Part shown: positions 1 through 10,586 of the stretch, piece after piece
Layout: each line of letters begins with the position of its first letter
Numbering within the stretch: the stretch's first letter is position 1
Assembly: GCA_022592435.1 (NCBI GenBank)
Contig: JABYQS010000221.1
Location: 1-53,267 of the forward strand
DNA: 53,267 nt
DNA from: Cerioporus squamosus
Lineage: Eukaryota > Basidiomycota > Agaricomycetes > Polyporales > Polyporaceae
Reading direction: 5' to 3'
Position numbers and translations under genes: made by a program
The notes under the pieces: model-generated
What the model was told of the DNA's origin: nothing
The model's input: the letters and a program-made list of their open reading frames with translations, nothing else
The model's database searches: none

Positions 1-129
1 AGGCACGCCTTGAAACATCGTATCCAAACATATACAAGCATACTATCAGCGATACATATCCGTACATATACGAAGGCACCCCGAGCAGCGCACCTTCCGC
101 CGCCCAACCAAGAACGTACGAGTCCGACT

Positions 130-1811
130 CTACTTCTTGTAGCCATCCTGCCTAAGTATCCAATCCCGATGACGCACCCACGACCCCGCTCGAGCTGCAC
201 AAAAACCTTCAGCCGCTCCATATCGTACGGCAAACCCGAGTCCGCCTGCAGAGCCCGCACACGTAGGAGCTGCCAGCCGCACGACTCGCCGTCAGCACCA
301 TCGAGCAATCACAACATACCCAAGGGTGAACACTCACATAACCGTGCTCTCCGCGAGGGGTTCTCCTGCTCCTCAACGCCGCACAGATCTCGCTCAGAGG
401 CATCTCGCGGTGGTGCCACATGTTGTACGCGCGCAGGTGCTGTGGACGCGGTGGCCCGCTCCCGATCGCTCCTTGCGTCGTACTCGCGCTTGGGCCAGGG
501 CGACTTGTGCTGCCTTGGCTGGTGGTGGTCGGGCCAGCCGGCTCCAACTCGCCCGTGTAAACGAGCGGGCGGGAGTACACATTTCCTCGGGGCGCCGATG
601 GACCTGCCTGTGTGGGCGGGGTGGACGAGGTTGACGCGGTGCGGCGGAGTGTTGCCGGAGCGCGTGGTTCAGCCTGAATTTCCGCAGCGTTGTCTGTCAC
701 AACGACGTCGCTAGTCGCAGCGGCTTGAGGAACAGCGGTAGTCGCTGCCGCCATAGCGGCAGCAATGGTAGCAGCCCTCTTCTCCTGGTAGACCCTCCGC
801 AGGTCGGTCGAGCAGTCCTCCCACGTAATCTCGGTCCCATTCTCCTTCGCCATGGCCATCAAGGTACTATAGACCATTAACGCACAATGCGCGTCGTTTG
901 CCGCGTACGTGATCTGCTGCTGGGACAGCTTTGCTTTCCAGTCGCTCGTGCGGACCTTGCCCTTGTCGAGCGTCTTGCCGGTGTATCGCTCGACGACCTT
1001 GGCGAGCGCGACGTTGGAGCGGTTGAAGGACTGCGAGAACGTGGGGTCCGCTTGCCGCGCGAGTCCGCCGAGCTCGACGAGCCCGGCTGGGAGAAGGCCA
1101 AAGTCTCGGAAGAGTTTCTGACCGTCGTCTGCATGGTGCGGAGGTGAGTGAACGATGGTGCATGAGCTGCAAGAGGCTCACTGCGGATGTTGGCGCCAAG
1201 CTTTATGATATCCTTGTTCTCTATGACCTCCTGTGTGCGATAGTGTCAGACATGGTTATCCTGCGGCGAGCACCGACCATTACCTTGACTTTCTGCGGAA
1301 ATTCTGCTCGAAGCCTGTTAGCGCTCTAGAAGAAACCCAGCAATGCCTCAGACGTACTGCTCATCGCGCTGACTTGGATTAGGATAATCATGCGAGAGTC
1401 GCATATCTGGACCAGAGCCGTACGCCACTCCTTCGGCGCCTGGCCACGGCGGAAGGTGACGGGCCACTCGAGATCGAAACCAAGTGGCCCCTTGAGGCAT
1501 TGCACAAGCTCGTTCGCTTCTTCCTCGTGGCGGGTGTACACGACGGCCGGAGTAGGAGGAAACTGCTTGTACGAGTACAGGGGAAGCGTCTCCTTCTCCG
1601 ACGGAGCGGGAGCCACGGAGCTGCTCGCATTGCCGGAGGTTGCGGGTACAGCCGCTTCGGGCTGGTTCTCAGTGTCGCTAGTTGTTCGCTGGATGGGAAG
1701 AGGAGCAGTGGCTTTGGCTTTGCCCTTCGAGGCGGGTTTGCTGGCGGCAGCTCCTGAGGTCCCAACAGCGGCGTGGGGGCCGACGTCCGGTGAAGAGGCG
1801 ACGGAACCCAT
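130..1811 (-). CDS. 3'-5' exonuclease domain protein (DnaQ/WRN-exonuclease type)
   Basis: Predicted DEDD-type 3'-5' exonuclease acting on DNA or RNA ends. Exons read on the minus strand: 1811-1358, 1303-1284, 1230-1182, 1128-338 and 269-130; joins are in phase and the four introns are 53-68 nt. Exo I carries F-D-L-E-W near residues 117-121; the middle reads KLGANIRNDGQKLFRDFG; Exo III is LSQQQITYAANDAHCAL, with the Tyr and Asp of the YxxxD motif. A Ser/Ala/Pro-rich N-terminus and linker flank the domain. The ATG at 1811 is preferred because it opens a typical low-complexity leader; the frame is open further upstream. The C-terminal third is broken: the expected family text (LRS..., TVISYV, ALQADSGLPYDMERLK, WVRHRDWIL) is present but spread over three frames, needing about four single-base insertions near 355-366, 256 and 184. 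Sequencing error is as likely as decay. Family assignment is firm, substrate unknown. Confidence 0.85.
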
Positions 1812-2096
1812 AGCAAAAGGGATGTGGCTCCTGCAGACGTGGTGAGTGATGTGCACAGAGCGACGTGAAAGTCGTCCAGGAGCAAGACGTGTCTCCCGTG
1901 CGATAGCAAACATAGCCCTGGGCAAGCCAAACATAGAGAGTATGTGCAGTGGCTGAGTAGAAAGGAGTTGCAACCTGACCATGACTGGGCCAGTTGCACT
2001 ATTTTGTACTACTCGAGTTTTGAGTAAAGCGTCCGCGACTTGCGTCAAAGCTCGCGAGTCAAGGCCCGAAGGCAAAGCTGGCACCTTTTGTGTGCA

Positions 2097-2367
2097 CTAG
2101 ATAAACTCAACGTACGTGTACGCAGTCCCAAACGGGTTCTTGGTCGACCCTGACGACTTCGTGACGACTTGCGGAGCTGGTCCAGCCAGCCAGTTGGGTA
2201 TCTCTGCGTCAAGTGCGGCGAGGATCTTCGACCTCGGTTTGCTGGATGTCGTCGCAATTGGAGAGATGGATCGTAGCCGAGCCTTTGAGGGTGAGCTTGG
2301 TGGACTCAGGCGACAAAGAGCCACCGATAGCTTTGTTTCCTTTAGCGCGTTTGTTACCATATCGGCC
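2097..2367 (-). CDS. Unidentified protein, 3'-terminal exon
   Basis: A minus-strand exon is suggested by a very good acceptor (T-rich tract ending cgcag just above 2367, with a TTGAC branch-like site) and by protein-like sequence in two frames. The first part reads GRYGNKRAKGNKAIGGSL and continues to IHLSNCDDIQQTEVE. A one-base change near 2215 then gives KILAALDAEIPNWLAGPAP and an end at AYTYVEFI, with the stop at 2097. I do not recognise the family. The upstream exons were not found with confidence; a possible donor lies near 2415. It sits about 290 bp upstream of the exonuclease start on the same strand, and could be the tail of a separate small gene. Function unknown. Confidence 0.4.
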
Positions 2368-2863
2368 CTGCGAAAAAATGATGTCAACATCGCTTGAATG
2401 CATGAGAGTGAACCACGTTTTCGTACACATAAGCAAGATTAATTGTCTTCAAGCACTAAACCACCAGGCCGGGGTCGGGAAGTTCAAGTTGGCGGGAGAA
2501 AGCAAGCAGCACGTCGCGACGCGACGCGGATTCAACATCACGAGACCGCGCGCTTCCAGGCGCTGGCTTAGCCCCCGATTGCTTCGGTGATCTCCGAGAA
2601 TCCCCAATCCAGCCGCCAGCGGACCCCCAGAGTCCAGACCGGCCAAGAACACACTTTACACGTGACCCAGCGCTATGAGAGATGTGAGCGCTTCTCCCCG
2701 CTACAGAGATTCCACCTTGCCCCTGCCTCAGAGATTCTGCCTCAACCCGAAGCGAAGGGGTGGGCAGGAGCCTGAACGAAGTCAGTACTGTCAGACTCCG
2801 ACTCGAGTTACTGCGCGTGCAACCGCGCAGACTTAGAATTGCATCAAACTGCTCATAATCTAT
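2368..2863. other. Unassigned stretch before the tRNA
   Basis: No feature is firmly supported here. The minus strand has overlapping short ORFs that could hold upstream exons of the unidentified gene at 2097-2367, but no join with good splice sites and codon continuity was found. The part next to 2864 is the tRNA 5' flank. Confidence 0.3.
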
Positions 2864-2943
2864 GGTGAGATGGCCGAGCGGTCTAAGGCGCCAGACTAAG
2901 GATCTGGTCCTCATGGGCGTGGGTTCGAATCCCACTCTCATCA
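2864..2943 (+). tRNA. tRNA-Leu (anticodon AAG)
   Basis: Class II tRNA of 80 nt without intron. The acceptor stem pairs GGTGAGA (2864-2870) with TCTCATC (2936-2942), with one G-T wobble; discriminator A at 2943. The D arm has the A-box-like tggccgagcggtc. The anticodon stem CCAGA/TCTGG closes the 7-nt loop CTAAGGA, placing the anticodon AAG at 2898-2900, which reads the CTT leucine codon. A long variable arm (tcctcatgggcgt) and the T arm GTGGG-TTCGAAT-CCCAC (B box) follow. No CCA is encoded, as expected in a eukaryote. Confidence 0.97.
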
Positions 2944-2961
2944 TCGTTTAAAGATTGGTAG

Positions 2962-2966
2962 TTTTT
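2962..2966 (+). terminator. Pol III T-run terminator
   Basis: A run of five T lies 19 bp after the tRNA discriminator base, in the normal place for RNA polymerase III termination. Confidence 0.7.
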
Positions 2967-3519
2967 GTACACAGCGGCCGCCGGCCGTACTACTTCTTTC
3001 TGGTTTCTCTCTCGAACAGATCACAGCTTGGCCTCGCTTTCCACCTTCCCTGAGTCGACCGCGGCTGTCCGACCTGGTAAGCGTATACTACTCAGGCTAC
3101 TCGATGTGAAGTCGCAGACACCGCATTCTCAATGAACCGCCGGGGTAGGAGACCACGCTCAGAGTGACCGGGAGGCCGCGTATCATCCAACGTTGGAATG
3201 AAAGAATCACGGATTGCACAATGAGGTATGACCTGGTATGACGCCCTATGACGCCTCACTGTCAATGACACTTCTCCGCAGGTCAACTCGACTCCGTCCG
3301 AAAGAGCGACGGTGCATGGCCGACAACTTGGATGACGGGCGCAGTGGTGGTCTCATCACGAACCGGTTCTCACCACTTGATGGAAATATGTGCCAAAGGG
3401 CTTCGCTGAGATCGGAATTTGGATGCCAGGTAGTACAAAACCCATTGTCCGCCAAACACGGTGCTGTACTGAAGTTGCAACCACCTTGCCTCTTTGTCAG
3501 CTTACCACGAAGTCCCGAC
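2967..3519. other. Intergenic, probable 5' region of gene U
   Basis: No independent gene seen. The frame of gene U is open upstream to 3238, but that N-terminal translation (Arg/Ser-rich, no splice support) looks like non-coding sequence, so it is treated here as leader or promoter. Confidence 0.35.
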
Positions 3520-4313
3520 ATGCCTTCAACCACCCTGCGCCAACCACCCGCCTACACATCACCTAGCTCCGAGGAGGTGACATGGAAGTCAGTCATTGGC
3601 GTGCAGCATTCGGTCAAGAGCACCGCAAGTGGCGTCATCTACGATGCTTACCGTTTCCCGCTTCCCGAGGAGACCGACACCGACTTTAGCATCCCCGTCT
3701 ACTGCAACGGCTCCCTCGGACTTCCGCTGGATATGTGCTCGTTCGACGGCCCAACGGATGTCACCCCGCGCTACAGGCCAGCTGCGAACGTCTATATCGC
3801 TGAAGGAGTCGACCATGCCGGCACCGTGCTCGATACCTACTTCCGTCATGGTCTGGTAGTGTACCAGCGCGGTTCGGTGAGCTCTTTGTTTTCAGATGTC
3901 GAGCTCGAGCATGACTCGCTCACAATCACCCACTGTCTCATTCAGTTCCGATACCGAGACCCAGTAATCGTGAGGAAGGTCCCCACGAACGGGCCCGACT
4001 TCACGTTCGCACACCTCCTGACATTGCTTGCTCACGAGCAACACCGGCACCACACCAACGTGAACAGGCGGGTAAGTACTCGTACAATCACCATCTCTGT
4101 CTCGCTTGCGGCTCTCTCACACAGTCCGGACGTCAGGCTGCCGGAAACACGAACGATACTTTCGACGCACGACGTCAAGCGGAGACGCCGCCGTACGAGG
4201 CTACGTACATCGTCGCTGTCAGGAGAAGATTCTGCGCAAAAGAAGGCATTCGGTGGTTTCCGGAGCTGGAGGTTCGTATGCATCGGAGCGCGAAGGTGGA
4301 GAAGATGAGATAA
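3520..4313 (+). CDS. Gene U: uncharacterised 223-aa protein, three exons
   Basis: Exons 3520-3876, 3946-4071 and 4125-4313 join in phase 0. Introns are 69 and 53 nt, with donors gtgagc and gtaagt and acceptors ttcag and cacag. The start MPSTTLRQ is chosen because coding-like text begins there. The protein has a long segment with GLPLDMCSFDGP and NVYIAEGVDHAGTVLDTYF, then FTFAHLLTLLAHEQHRHH, and ends FCAKEGIRWFPELEVRMHR before a basic tail. No membrane segment or signal peptide is evident, and I recognise no domain. It converges on the BTB gene at 4414-5430 with about 100 bp between stops. A decayed second copy of its 3' half lies at 5840-6128. Function unknown; the gene model itself is well supported. 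Confidence 0.72.
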
Positions 4314-4413
4314 CGCCGTCGCGAAACTCCTTCCCGATATGCTTGGTGAAGAATACACACTCCGAATTACCGTACATGACGATGTTCACCACCATCGAAC
4401 CGTTGTCCAGTAA

Positions 4414-5430
4414 CTACTGCTCAAAAGCAATATGAACCTATAGAAATCCGATCAGCGCTCTCGCAAAAGCCGACTGCACAAGGCCGCGATACACACACCT
4501 CATCGACCGCGAACTCAATGATTGTTCTGAGGATCCTAGCAAGATTGGTGGCGTCGTCATAGAAAGTGGCTTGGCAGCCCGGGCACTGCTTCACGACCTC
4601 AGAAACGACTGAGAGTATCTTGGGTCGCTCCGCGACACCACCGTCCGGCGAGATCTTGACCTCTTCAGCCACCTTCTTCAAGTAGTCCATCCATGGCAAT
4701 GCGATGAATAGTTCCCGACCACCTAGCTGCACGTATCCCATCGGGAGCTTGCACCCGGTGAGGCTGCATGGACTCATATGGGCCGTGACGTCCTGTGTCG
4801 CCCACATCACTGAGGTTCGTGAGGCGAAGACAAGACCGCCGATGAAGCTGCAAGACCGCACTCCTGACGGTACTCGAACAAGCGGAAGAACGCGCGTCCC
4901 GTGATGCTGGTGTACTCGGGGCAGTCTTCGGGGTAAATGGAATAGCGCAGGGTACGCCTGGCAGCCCGCTGCGCCACATCCTCGAAGCCCCCGGCGCACG
5001 CGAGCGCGTACACGGCATATGGCTTCTTCTCGAGGAAGTCCGGGTGGAGGAGCGCTGTTCTCATCCTGCTCGCCACCCCGACCATGTCGTACTTGCGCGC
5101 TGCTTCGAGAAGGCATTGGATGTCCTCGAGAGACAGTGGCGGCTCCTCTGTCAGGTGGCAAATGGGGAGCAGCTTCTCCCAGACCTTGCTCGTCTCCGAT
5201 ACCTGCACCACCGCTTTCTCTTTGTCTCCTGCACTGGAAGAGGCATCGACGAGACGGTCCGGGAGGGTCGCCATGTCTGCAAAGATGGGGCACACATCTG
5301 CGATGCGCCTGTGATGGAGGTGGAAGTCGATGCCGTCGGAAGTGCGGATGATCAGATTTCCGATAGAAGGGTCGCGGTAAGGGAGATGCTTGGGGGAGGA
5401 GGAGGAGGAGGATCCCTGAGTGTTCGCCAT
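4414..5430 (-). CDS. BTB/POZ-domain protein, copy 1 (one apparent frameshift)
   Basis: Basidiomycete BTB/POZ protein; such proteins usually act as dimerising adaptors, for example for cullin-3 ligases, but no partner is shown here. Start MANTQGSS at 5430. The BTB core begins LPYRDPSIGNLIIRTSDGI with FHLHHRRIADVCPIF, followed by a helical region (LLEAARKYDMVGVASRMR, YAVYALACAGGFEDVA). The frame then shifts by one base near 4845-4865: the N-terminal frame stops after SPHEPQ, while the homologous C-terminal part (MSPCSLTGCKLP, ending with a C-P-G-C pair) continues in the next frame. The last intron (4498-4438, donor gtgtgt) leads to a 7-codon final exon shared with both other copies. Paralogue of 6300-7305 and 39477-40098. 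Decay or a sequencing error could explain the shift. Confidence 0.8.
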
Positions 5431-5839
5431 GGTTAGAGGCCGAGTCACAGGCTATGCGAGGGGGTGATATGGTCGACTGGGTGGCGATGTGTTGCAGTGG
5501 ATGATACGGTTGCGCTCGAGCCCCAGAGATCGTGAAGCTACCCCGCATCGTGTACTCGCATTCTTTTATACATTCCGCCACTTCTGTTTGTTCCATTTGG
5601 CTATGAGCCACTGGGATTGTGCGCTCACAGGAATGCCCTTTACGCACCATAGACAATGCTCTCTGGGCGAGCGGGCCACATCGTCGTTGTCTAGGCCACA
5701 GCTGAGTAGGCCTCCTGTACCGGGTCTTGTTAGGAAGCGGACCCATGGCCACCCCACGTCATCACGCTCATGGAGCCTCAACGGCGACGCGGGACTCGCC
5801 GCGTACTTCCTCAAGGGCTCGTAGTACAGCCGCACGGTT
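5431..5839. other. Intergenic between the duplicated modules
   Basis: Promoter side of BTB copy 1, running to where similarity to gene U resumes. No ORF with support. A 5' part of gene U corresponding to 3520-3945 could not be recognised here. Confidence 0.4.
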
Positions 5840-6128
5840 TGATGAGCTCTCTGCCTCTACGAGTGAGCTTGAGCTTTTGGTGGACACGCTTCCGGTAAAC
5901 GAACCCAGCTTCATGCTCGTACACCTTCTACCCTTACTTGCTTACGAGCACCTGAAGCGGAGAAGAAGCCGCACGTCGATCTGCTTCGTCGCGGTCGCAT
6001 GTTCTGTGAAGAACAGGGAGTTCGGTGGTTCTCGCAGTGAGTTGTGCGCATGCTTCGGAGCACGAAGGTGGCGATCAGGAAGTACTCAGCTGGATCAAGA
6101 GAAGACGAACAGGGAGTTGCGTGTGTAG
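5840..6128 (+). pseudogene. Gene U relic (3' half of the duplicated copy)
   Basis: Translation keeps the landmarks of gene U in order: MLVHLLPLLAYEHLKRR matches FAHLLTLLAHEQHRHH, then FCEEQGVRWFSQ matches FCAKEGIRWFPE, and VRMLRSTKV matches VRMHRSAKV. A TGA interrupts just after WFSQ, the frames differ between the two blocks, and the 5' half is missing. It lies 3' to 3' with BTB copy 2, exactly as gene U faces BTB copy 1, so it arose with that copy by segmental duplication. No function expected. Confidence 0.75.
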
Positions 6129-6299
6129 CTGCTGCATATTTGCGAACGCGTTGTCATAACCTTCTTCTACATATATTACACTTCCTCCGAGTTCTTCTCT
6201 AAAATACGAACCACGCATGTCAGGTCGCATTCTAGCATAAGCGTCAATGATCCCGGTGCATACCTGCACTGACGACCGCCCTTGGTCTGACCATGATCT

Positions 6300-7305
6300 T
6301 TACTTCTCGAGCACCAGGTCAACCTTGAGTGTATTGAATATTTATCAGACAGTCGATACATGAAGACTGTATACACACCTGCTGAATGGCATCCTCCACC
6401 TTTGTTTTGATCTTCCTGACGAACGCCGCAGCGTTATGATAGAACGCGTTCTGACATGTGGCACAGGCGCTCATATAGTCTGATACCGCCTGCATGAGAT
6501 CCGGACTTTCGGCGAGACTACCGTCAGGCCGGGATTCCAACTGTTGTCGGAGCAGCTTCAAGTATGTGATCCACGCGGGCAGCACATCATAATCAAACCC
6601 GGATCCCAGAAAGTAGGCGGCGGTAGAGGGTGTTGCACATCTGGAGCCGTTGCGCCCGCAAGTTTGAGCTTTGCATATTTCTGGGTAGGTGATCGATGGT
6701 GGGCAGTAGAAGATACCGCCGGAGGTCGTCTCGGAGGCGACAACGGCGCTGGCCGCAATACCGCAGCGCTGGCGATAGTCAAACAGACGGTACAACGCCC
6801 GACCTGTGATGCTTGCGAACTCGGGGGAGTCTTGGGGATAGATGGGGAAACGCAGTGTGCGCTGAGCAGCGAGCAGCGCCACGTCCTCGAAGCCTCCAGC
6901 GCACGCGAGCGCATACACGGCGTACGGCTTCTTCTCGAGGAAGTCTGGGTGAAGGAGTGCTGTCCTCATTCTGCTCGCCACTCCGGTCATACCGTACTTC
7001 CTCCCTGCTTCGAGGAGGTTCTGGATGTCCCCGAGAGAAAGCGGCGGCTCCTCCGCGAGGTGGCAGATCGGGAGCAGCTTCTCCCAGACCTTGCTCGTCT
7101 CCGACACCTGGACTACCGCCTTCTCCCTCTCTCCTGTATCGGAAGGATGGTCTGGGAGAGTCGCCATGTCTGCAAAGATGGGGCACACGTCCGCGACGCG
7201 CCTGTGATGGACGTGGAACTCGACGTCGTCGGAGGTGCGGATGATGAGATCGCCGACGGATGCGTCGCGATAGGGGAGAGACTCGGTCAGTGTAGAGTTC
7301 GCCAT
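6300..7305 (-). CDS. BTB/POZ-domain protein, copy 2 (intact, 316 aa)
   Basis: Intact member of the local BTB family. Exon 1 is 7305-6379, the intron 6378-6324 (55 nt, donor gtgtgt), exon 2 6323-6300; the product is 316 aa. Start MANSTLTES aligns with copy 1. The BTB core is LPYRDASVGDLIIRTSDDV with FHVHHRRVADVCPIF, then the helical block with LLEAGRKYGMTGVASRMR and YAVYALACAGGFEDVALLA. The C-terminal third has a Cys pair (C-G-R-N-G-S-R-C) and a C-A-T-C pair followed by a long helix ending before VDLVLEK. A BTB adaptor role is inferred from the domain; the C-terminal half is not one I can name and may bind zinc. This copy gives the reference structure for copies 1 and 3. Confidence 0.88.
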
Positions 7306-8076
7306 GGGCGGGCGAGGGCTATGCACAGAGTAGAGGTCTGTCCGAGGTGGATGGGGATGGGTTCCTTATAAGTGGATGAAGGTGGGCTCGAGCTGCAGAG
7401 ACCGTGAGCTACCGCAGCATGCTTCTGGTGCGCCTGCGATGGGATTTCCCACATGCTTGTATCTCAGAAGTCATTCATTGAGCATGAATAATCCGTGTTC
7501 AGTTGATCAACATCACCTGGACTGCTGCAGGACGTCTGACGCCATTAGCAGACTATAGAACGCACCGCATTGGACTGTCACCATTCATGCTTCCACCCTA
7601 CGCCCCGCTTCATAGCTTGAGTAGCATAGCACTTAATTCCTGTTAGTCTTACGATCCTCATCAGAACATACGGCACTACATATGAGCAACGTACTGTCGT
7701 TTGAGTTTGTTTGCGGGGCTCCCATCGCGAGGTTGCGAGTAGTAGTAGCCTACTGGGCGTTCTTGGATTGATTGTCGCGATGGTCCATCTCCATAGAGTA
7801 TACTAAAGCGCCGCATATGTGTCTGCTCATCAGACATCTAGTCGAAGTAGAGGGAATTCAGCGCGTCAGGACATCGCTAGTGGTCGTGGTCGCGATGGAA
7901 GCGCGAAAAACGCGAAACGTCACAGTGACAAACGCGAGACATCACGTCACAAAGTCACTTCGGCCCAACTTCTGAGCGCCTGAACCCTCGTCGCCAGCCA
8001 CGACATTCAACAGCACCGTCTGTGCGGCACACCTTTCCGGTCTTACACTCACTACTTCTACCTGCACATATCCCTC
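7306..8076. other. Intergenic, divergent promoter region
   Basis: Lies between the 5' ends of BTB copy 2 (minus) and kinase-like gene K1 (plus). No coding support. The notable content is a cluster of GTCAC/GTGAC words at 7918-7965. Confidence 0.5.
7918..7965. promoter_or_regulatory. Cluster of ACGTCA/GTCAC words upstream of K1
   Basis: Within 48 bp are a perfect GTCAC-A-GTGAC palindrome and two ACGTCAC words that resemble CRE half sites for bZIP factors, plus a further GTCAC. It sits about 120 bp upstream of the K1 start. A regulatory role is inferred from motif density only. Confidence 0.35.
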
Positions 8077-9185
8077 ATGTCTGAACTTCTTTGGCCTATC
8101 TACTTTGTGGAGGCCTCTGACTCGGATTCGGACTCTTCAAGTTCTCCGGCCTCCAACTCTGTTTCGGACTCTCAGTCCGAGTCGGTGCCCGAATCGAGAT
8201 CGTCCCCGGACGACGCATGTTATCGTCTGGAGGCGTACATTCCCGACCGACAAGTCACCGTTCCTGTCACCGCTCTTTTGCAGATGCTCATTACCGCCGG
8301 TGAAGACGGAAACAGTCAAGTCTTCCGGGCTGAACTGCGCATGGTGGTGAACGGCCGCCTGACTGCGAAGAAGCGGGACGTGGTCTGCAAAGTTGCATAT
8401 AGAGAGCGGCAGATAGAAGCGCTCCGGAAGGAGGCTGATGTGTACCACACCAAGCTGCTCAGCCTTCAGGGCACCATCGTTCCTTTGATGTACGGGTGCT
8501 ACATCGGCGACACCGACGAGGGCCACATGGGAGTTTTGGTCCTGCAGTACTGCGGCGTGCCGCTGACCTACGAGTTGCAGTACTATGCGCTCACAGTCAG
8601 GTAGCCCACTCCATTATGAGCTGCGCTTTCGTTACTTATGATGCCATCTTTCTAGGTACCAAGCCGTGAATGCTCTGCTAGCAATACACAAAGCCGGTGT
8701 AGAGCACAACGACTTCGCCGAGCGTCACATTGTCGTCTCCAAGGACAAGAAGGGCTACCCATACGTTATGGTTCTGGACTTCGGCATGGCTTGCGACCAC
8801 ACGTGCAAGCTGCAGCTCGACACTATTGTTCCGTATGGTCTAGCTCCTCACAATCGCGACTTCCTGTGCGACGAACTATACGCAGTCTGTAGGACTGCTG
8901 ATATATGGGTTCCGAGTACGTCTCATCTCACTGCTGCTCCTGCCTTGTGTTCATGCCGCTCATGCGTTTGTCATAGGGTATGCGCATTTCTTTGGCAGCC
9001 TCATCCCGGTACAGCACGCAACTTCAGTCGACTCGATTTTGCAACATGCGTATCTACCCATTCTAGTCAAGGAGAGCCTCGCAAGGGAGTGCGCTCAGAA
9101 AACCATCGAAGAGCTTGCGGAGGAGCGAGAGAAAAGAATGGCTATGGACGCGGATCCTGTACCTATTGAATTCGACGCCGACTAG
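8077..9185 (+). CDS. K1: protein-kinase-like protein, 330 aa
   Basis: Member of a fungal kinase-like family repeated through this window. Exons 8077-8600, 8656-8915 and 8977-9185 join cleanly (introns 55 and 61 nt). An acidic Ser/Asp-rich leader (residues 13-45) precedes the fold. VVCKVAY puts the ATP-anchoring Lys at about 105, with the helix-C Glu in LRKEADVY near 119 and the hinge at VLVLQYCG. The catalytic loop is HNDFAERHIVV with Asp near 194, and VLDFGMA supplies the metal-binding Asp. The Asn normally five residues after the catalytic Asp is His here, so activity may be weak or absent. The C-terminus is a charged helix rich in Glu. The product probably acts in the cytosol or nucleus, since there is no signal or membrane segment. 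Substrate unknown. Confidence 0.85.
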
Positions 9186-9390
9186 GCACGAGTTGAATGG
9201 ACGGCTCTTTCCTCAGGTTGACCCACCCACCGGAGCCCCTGTTGTGCATTGTCGCTCAGACCTGCGATGAGTCCGAGGTTACATGACACTCTACTACCCG
9301 CGTGAGTCACACACATGCTCGCCTTCCTCACATTCATGTACCTTCCTGGGCAGCCAGGCATATGAGTTCCCTCACAAATACTTACTAACG
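9186..9390. other. Short intergenic spacer
   Basis: Between the K1 stop and the conserved element at 9391. No feature seen. Confidence 0.4.
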
Positions 9391-9426
9391 GAGAGTCGAA
9401 CCCTCGCGCTCGGGCGGTGCCGAGCG
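9391..9426 (-). promoter_or_regulatory. 36-bp conserved element with a B-box-like core (copy 1)
   Basis: Read on the minus strand the element contains a CTCGG/CCGAG hairpin and then GGGTTCGACTCTC, which fits the TFIIIC B-box pattern GGTTCRANYCY. A copy identical at 35 of 36 positions lies at 14586-14621. Each copy is about 125-160 bp upstream of a DMAC1-like gene. The flanks are much less similar. No 5' half of a tRNA is present. Confidence 0.45.
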
Positions 9427-9515
9427 TACGCGTCCCGACTGCCGAAGCGGCGGTGGTCGCGGCTTGTCTTCCTACCCCCACCATCCCGAGTCTCTTCCTC
9501 CAGCTGAGTCTGTAC

Positions 9516-9819
9516 ATGTCCTCGTCGCGAGAGGAGCCAAGCGCAAGACTATTCGAGCAGCAAGATGCGCTCTCTACAAGGCCGCAAGACTGCTTAGCAT
9601 GTCGTGTTATCGGGACAGGCGCACTCGGAGGTGTCGGGATCTATGCGCTGAACCAGTCTCGCGCACATGCACCGGGCTCGGTCGTGGGGAAGAGGATTAT
9701 GGCTGGAGTGGGTGTTTGTGAGTAACGAATCTGCATGGGTAAGGATTATTGGTACTGATGGGTCGACACACGGTGGACCAGGTTTCTTGGTTGCTAGTGC
9801 CCTTCGGTGGACGAAGTAA
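9516..9819 (+). CDS. DMAC1/DUF4536-like small membrane protein, copy 1 (79 aa)
   Basis: Exons 9516-9717 and 9782-9819 (64-nt intron, branch CTGAT, acceptor ccag) give 79 aa. The core QDCLACRVIGTGALGGVGIY, followed by APGSVVGKRIMAGVGVCFLV, is the two-helix pattern of the DUF4536/DMAC1-like family. Its animal member helps assemble the membrane arm of mitochondrial complex I; fungal members are predicted small mitochondrial inner-membrane proteins. Two hydrophobic stretches are separated by a basic loop, with a C-x-x-C at the first. The intron falls inside the second helix. Its paralogue at 14170-14461 has the same intron position. Role by family; location inferred. Confidence 0.85.
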
Positions 9820-10586
9820 TTGAACGATCGCGCGCGTTCTTCGTCCGAGAAACATAGTGACACCGCGCTGTGAACCCGAGATGAGCCTTGGTAAGTACTG
9901 AGTTTCCGTCGGGTGCCCGTTTCTGTTAAGGAATGTACTCCGCAAGATGGGGAGGTACCACCTTCACGACGCTCGCGCTGTACCTTCCCCCGCGCGCATA
10001 GGGAACTTCTGAGTGGCATTACGGCATAGAGCTAATGCTTGGGCTGACTCCTTCACGTCTAGATCTCGCGGACGAACATTACCGGAGTCAGTGATATTGC
10101 GCTGCAGGCGGCTCATTGACTTGGTCTCTGGCCGCCACTTACCCTGCTCGTCGAAGAACGCGCCGATCATATTACTATTGCGCTGCCCCTAAATATGTCC
10201 AAGACAGGCTGCCGAAGTATATAACCGTGAACAGGTTGGGCCGGGTGCGTACTTTCCGGACTCGTGCGTCGCAGATGTATGTGATACTCACGCTGGCATC
10301 CTCTTCCTTAGCTTTGACCGCTGTCGTCGAGCACGCATTCGTGGGGAGATGGTCAACGCTGGTACGTTTGATCCGAGATAGCCAGCAGCGTCTCGTATGC
10401 TCAAGCTATCGACTAGCCTCTGCCTGACCATGCACTCTCGGACCGCTCAGCGCATCCTCTTGCACGCGCAACATTTATACACGTCGCACCGTATCTGACG
10501 AACTGTTCCTCCCTCTCCTCATCTTCCTTTATGCCCATCGCGTAGTCGACAGGCAGCGACCATCCTCGCGTCCGGAAAGTACGTCC
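9820..10586. other. Unassigned; possible small minus-strand gene
   Basis: Minus-strand splice-like signals occur (a gtaagt-type donor near 10138 after MIGAFFDEQ, a tctag acceptor near 10062 before DVKESAQALALCRNATQ, a stop at 9964), so a small gene is possible. No 5' exon with a clear start was resolved and no family is recognised. The stretch 10430-10586 appears empty. Confidence 0.25.

Noticed and set aside
10..714. Plus-strand ORF of 234 codons at the window start
   Set aside because: Antisense to the exonuclease gene, whose motifs are clear on the minus strand.
9391..9426. Possible class II tRNA
   Set aside because: Only a variable-arm-like hairpin and T arm are present; no D arm, anticodon arm or acceptor partner in either copy.
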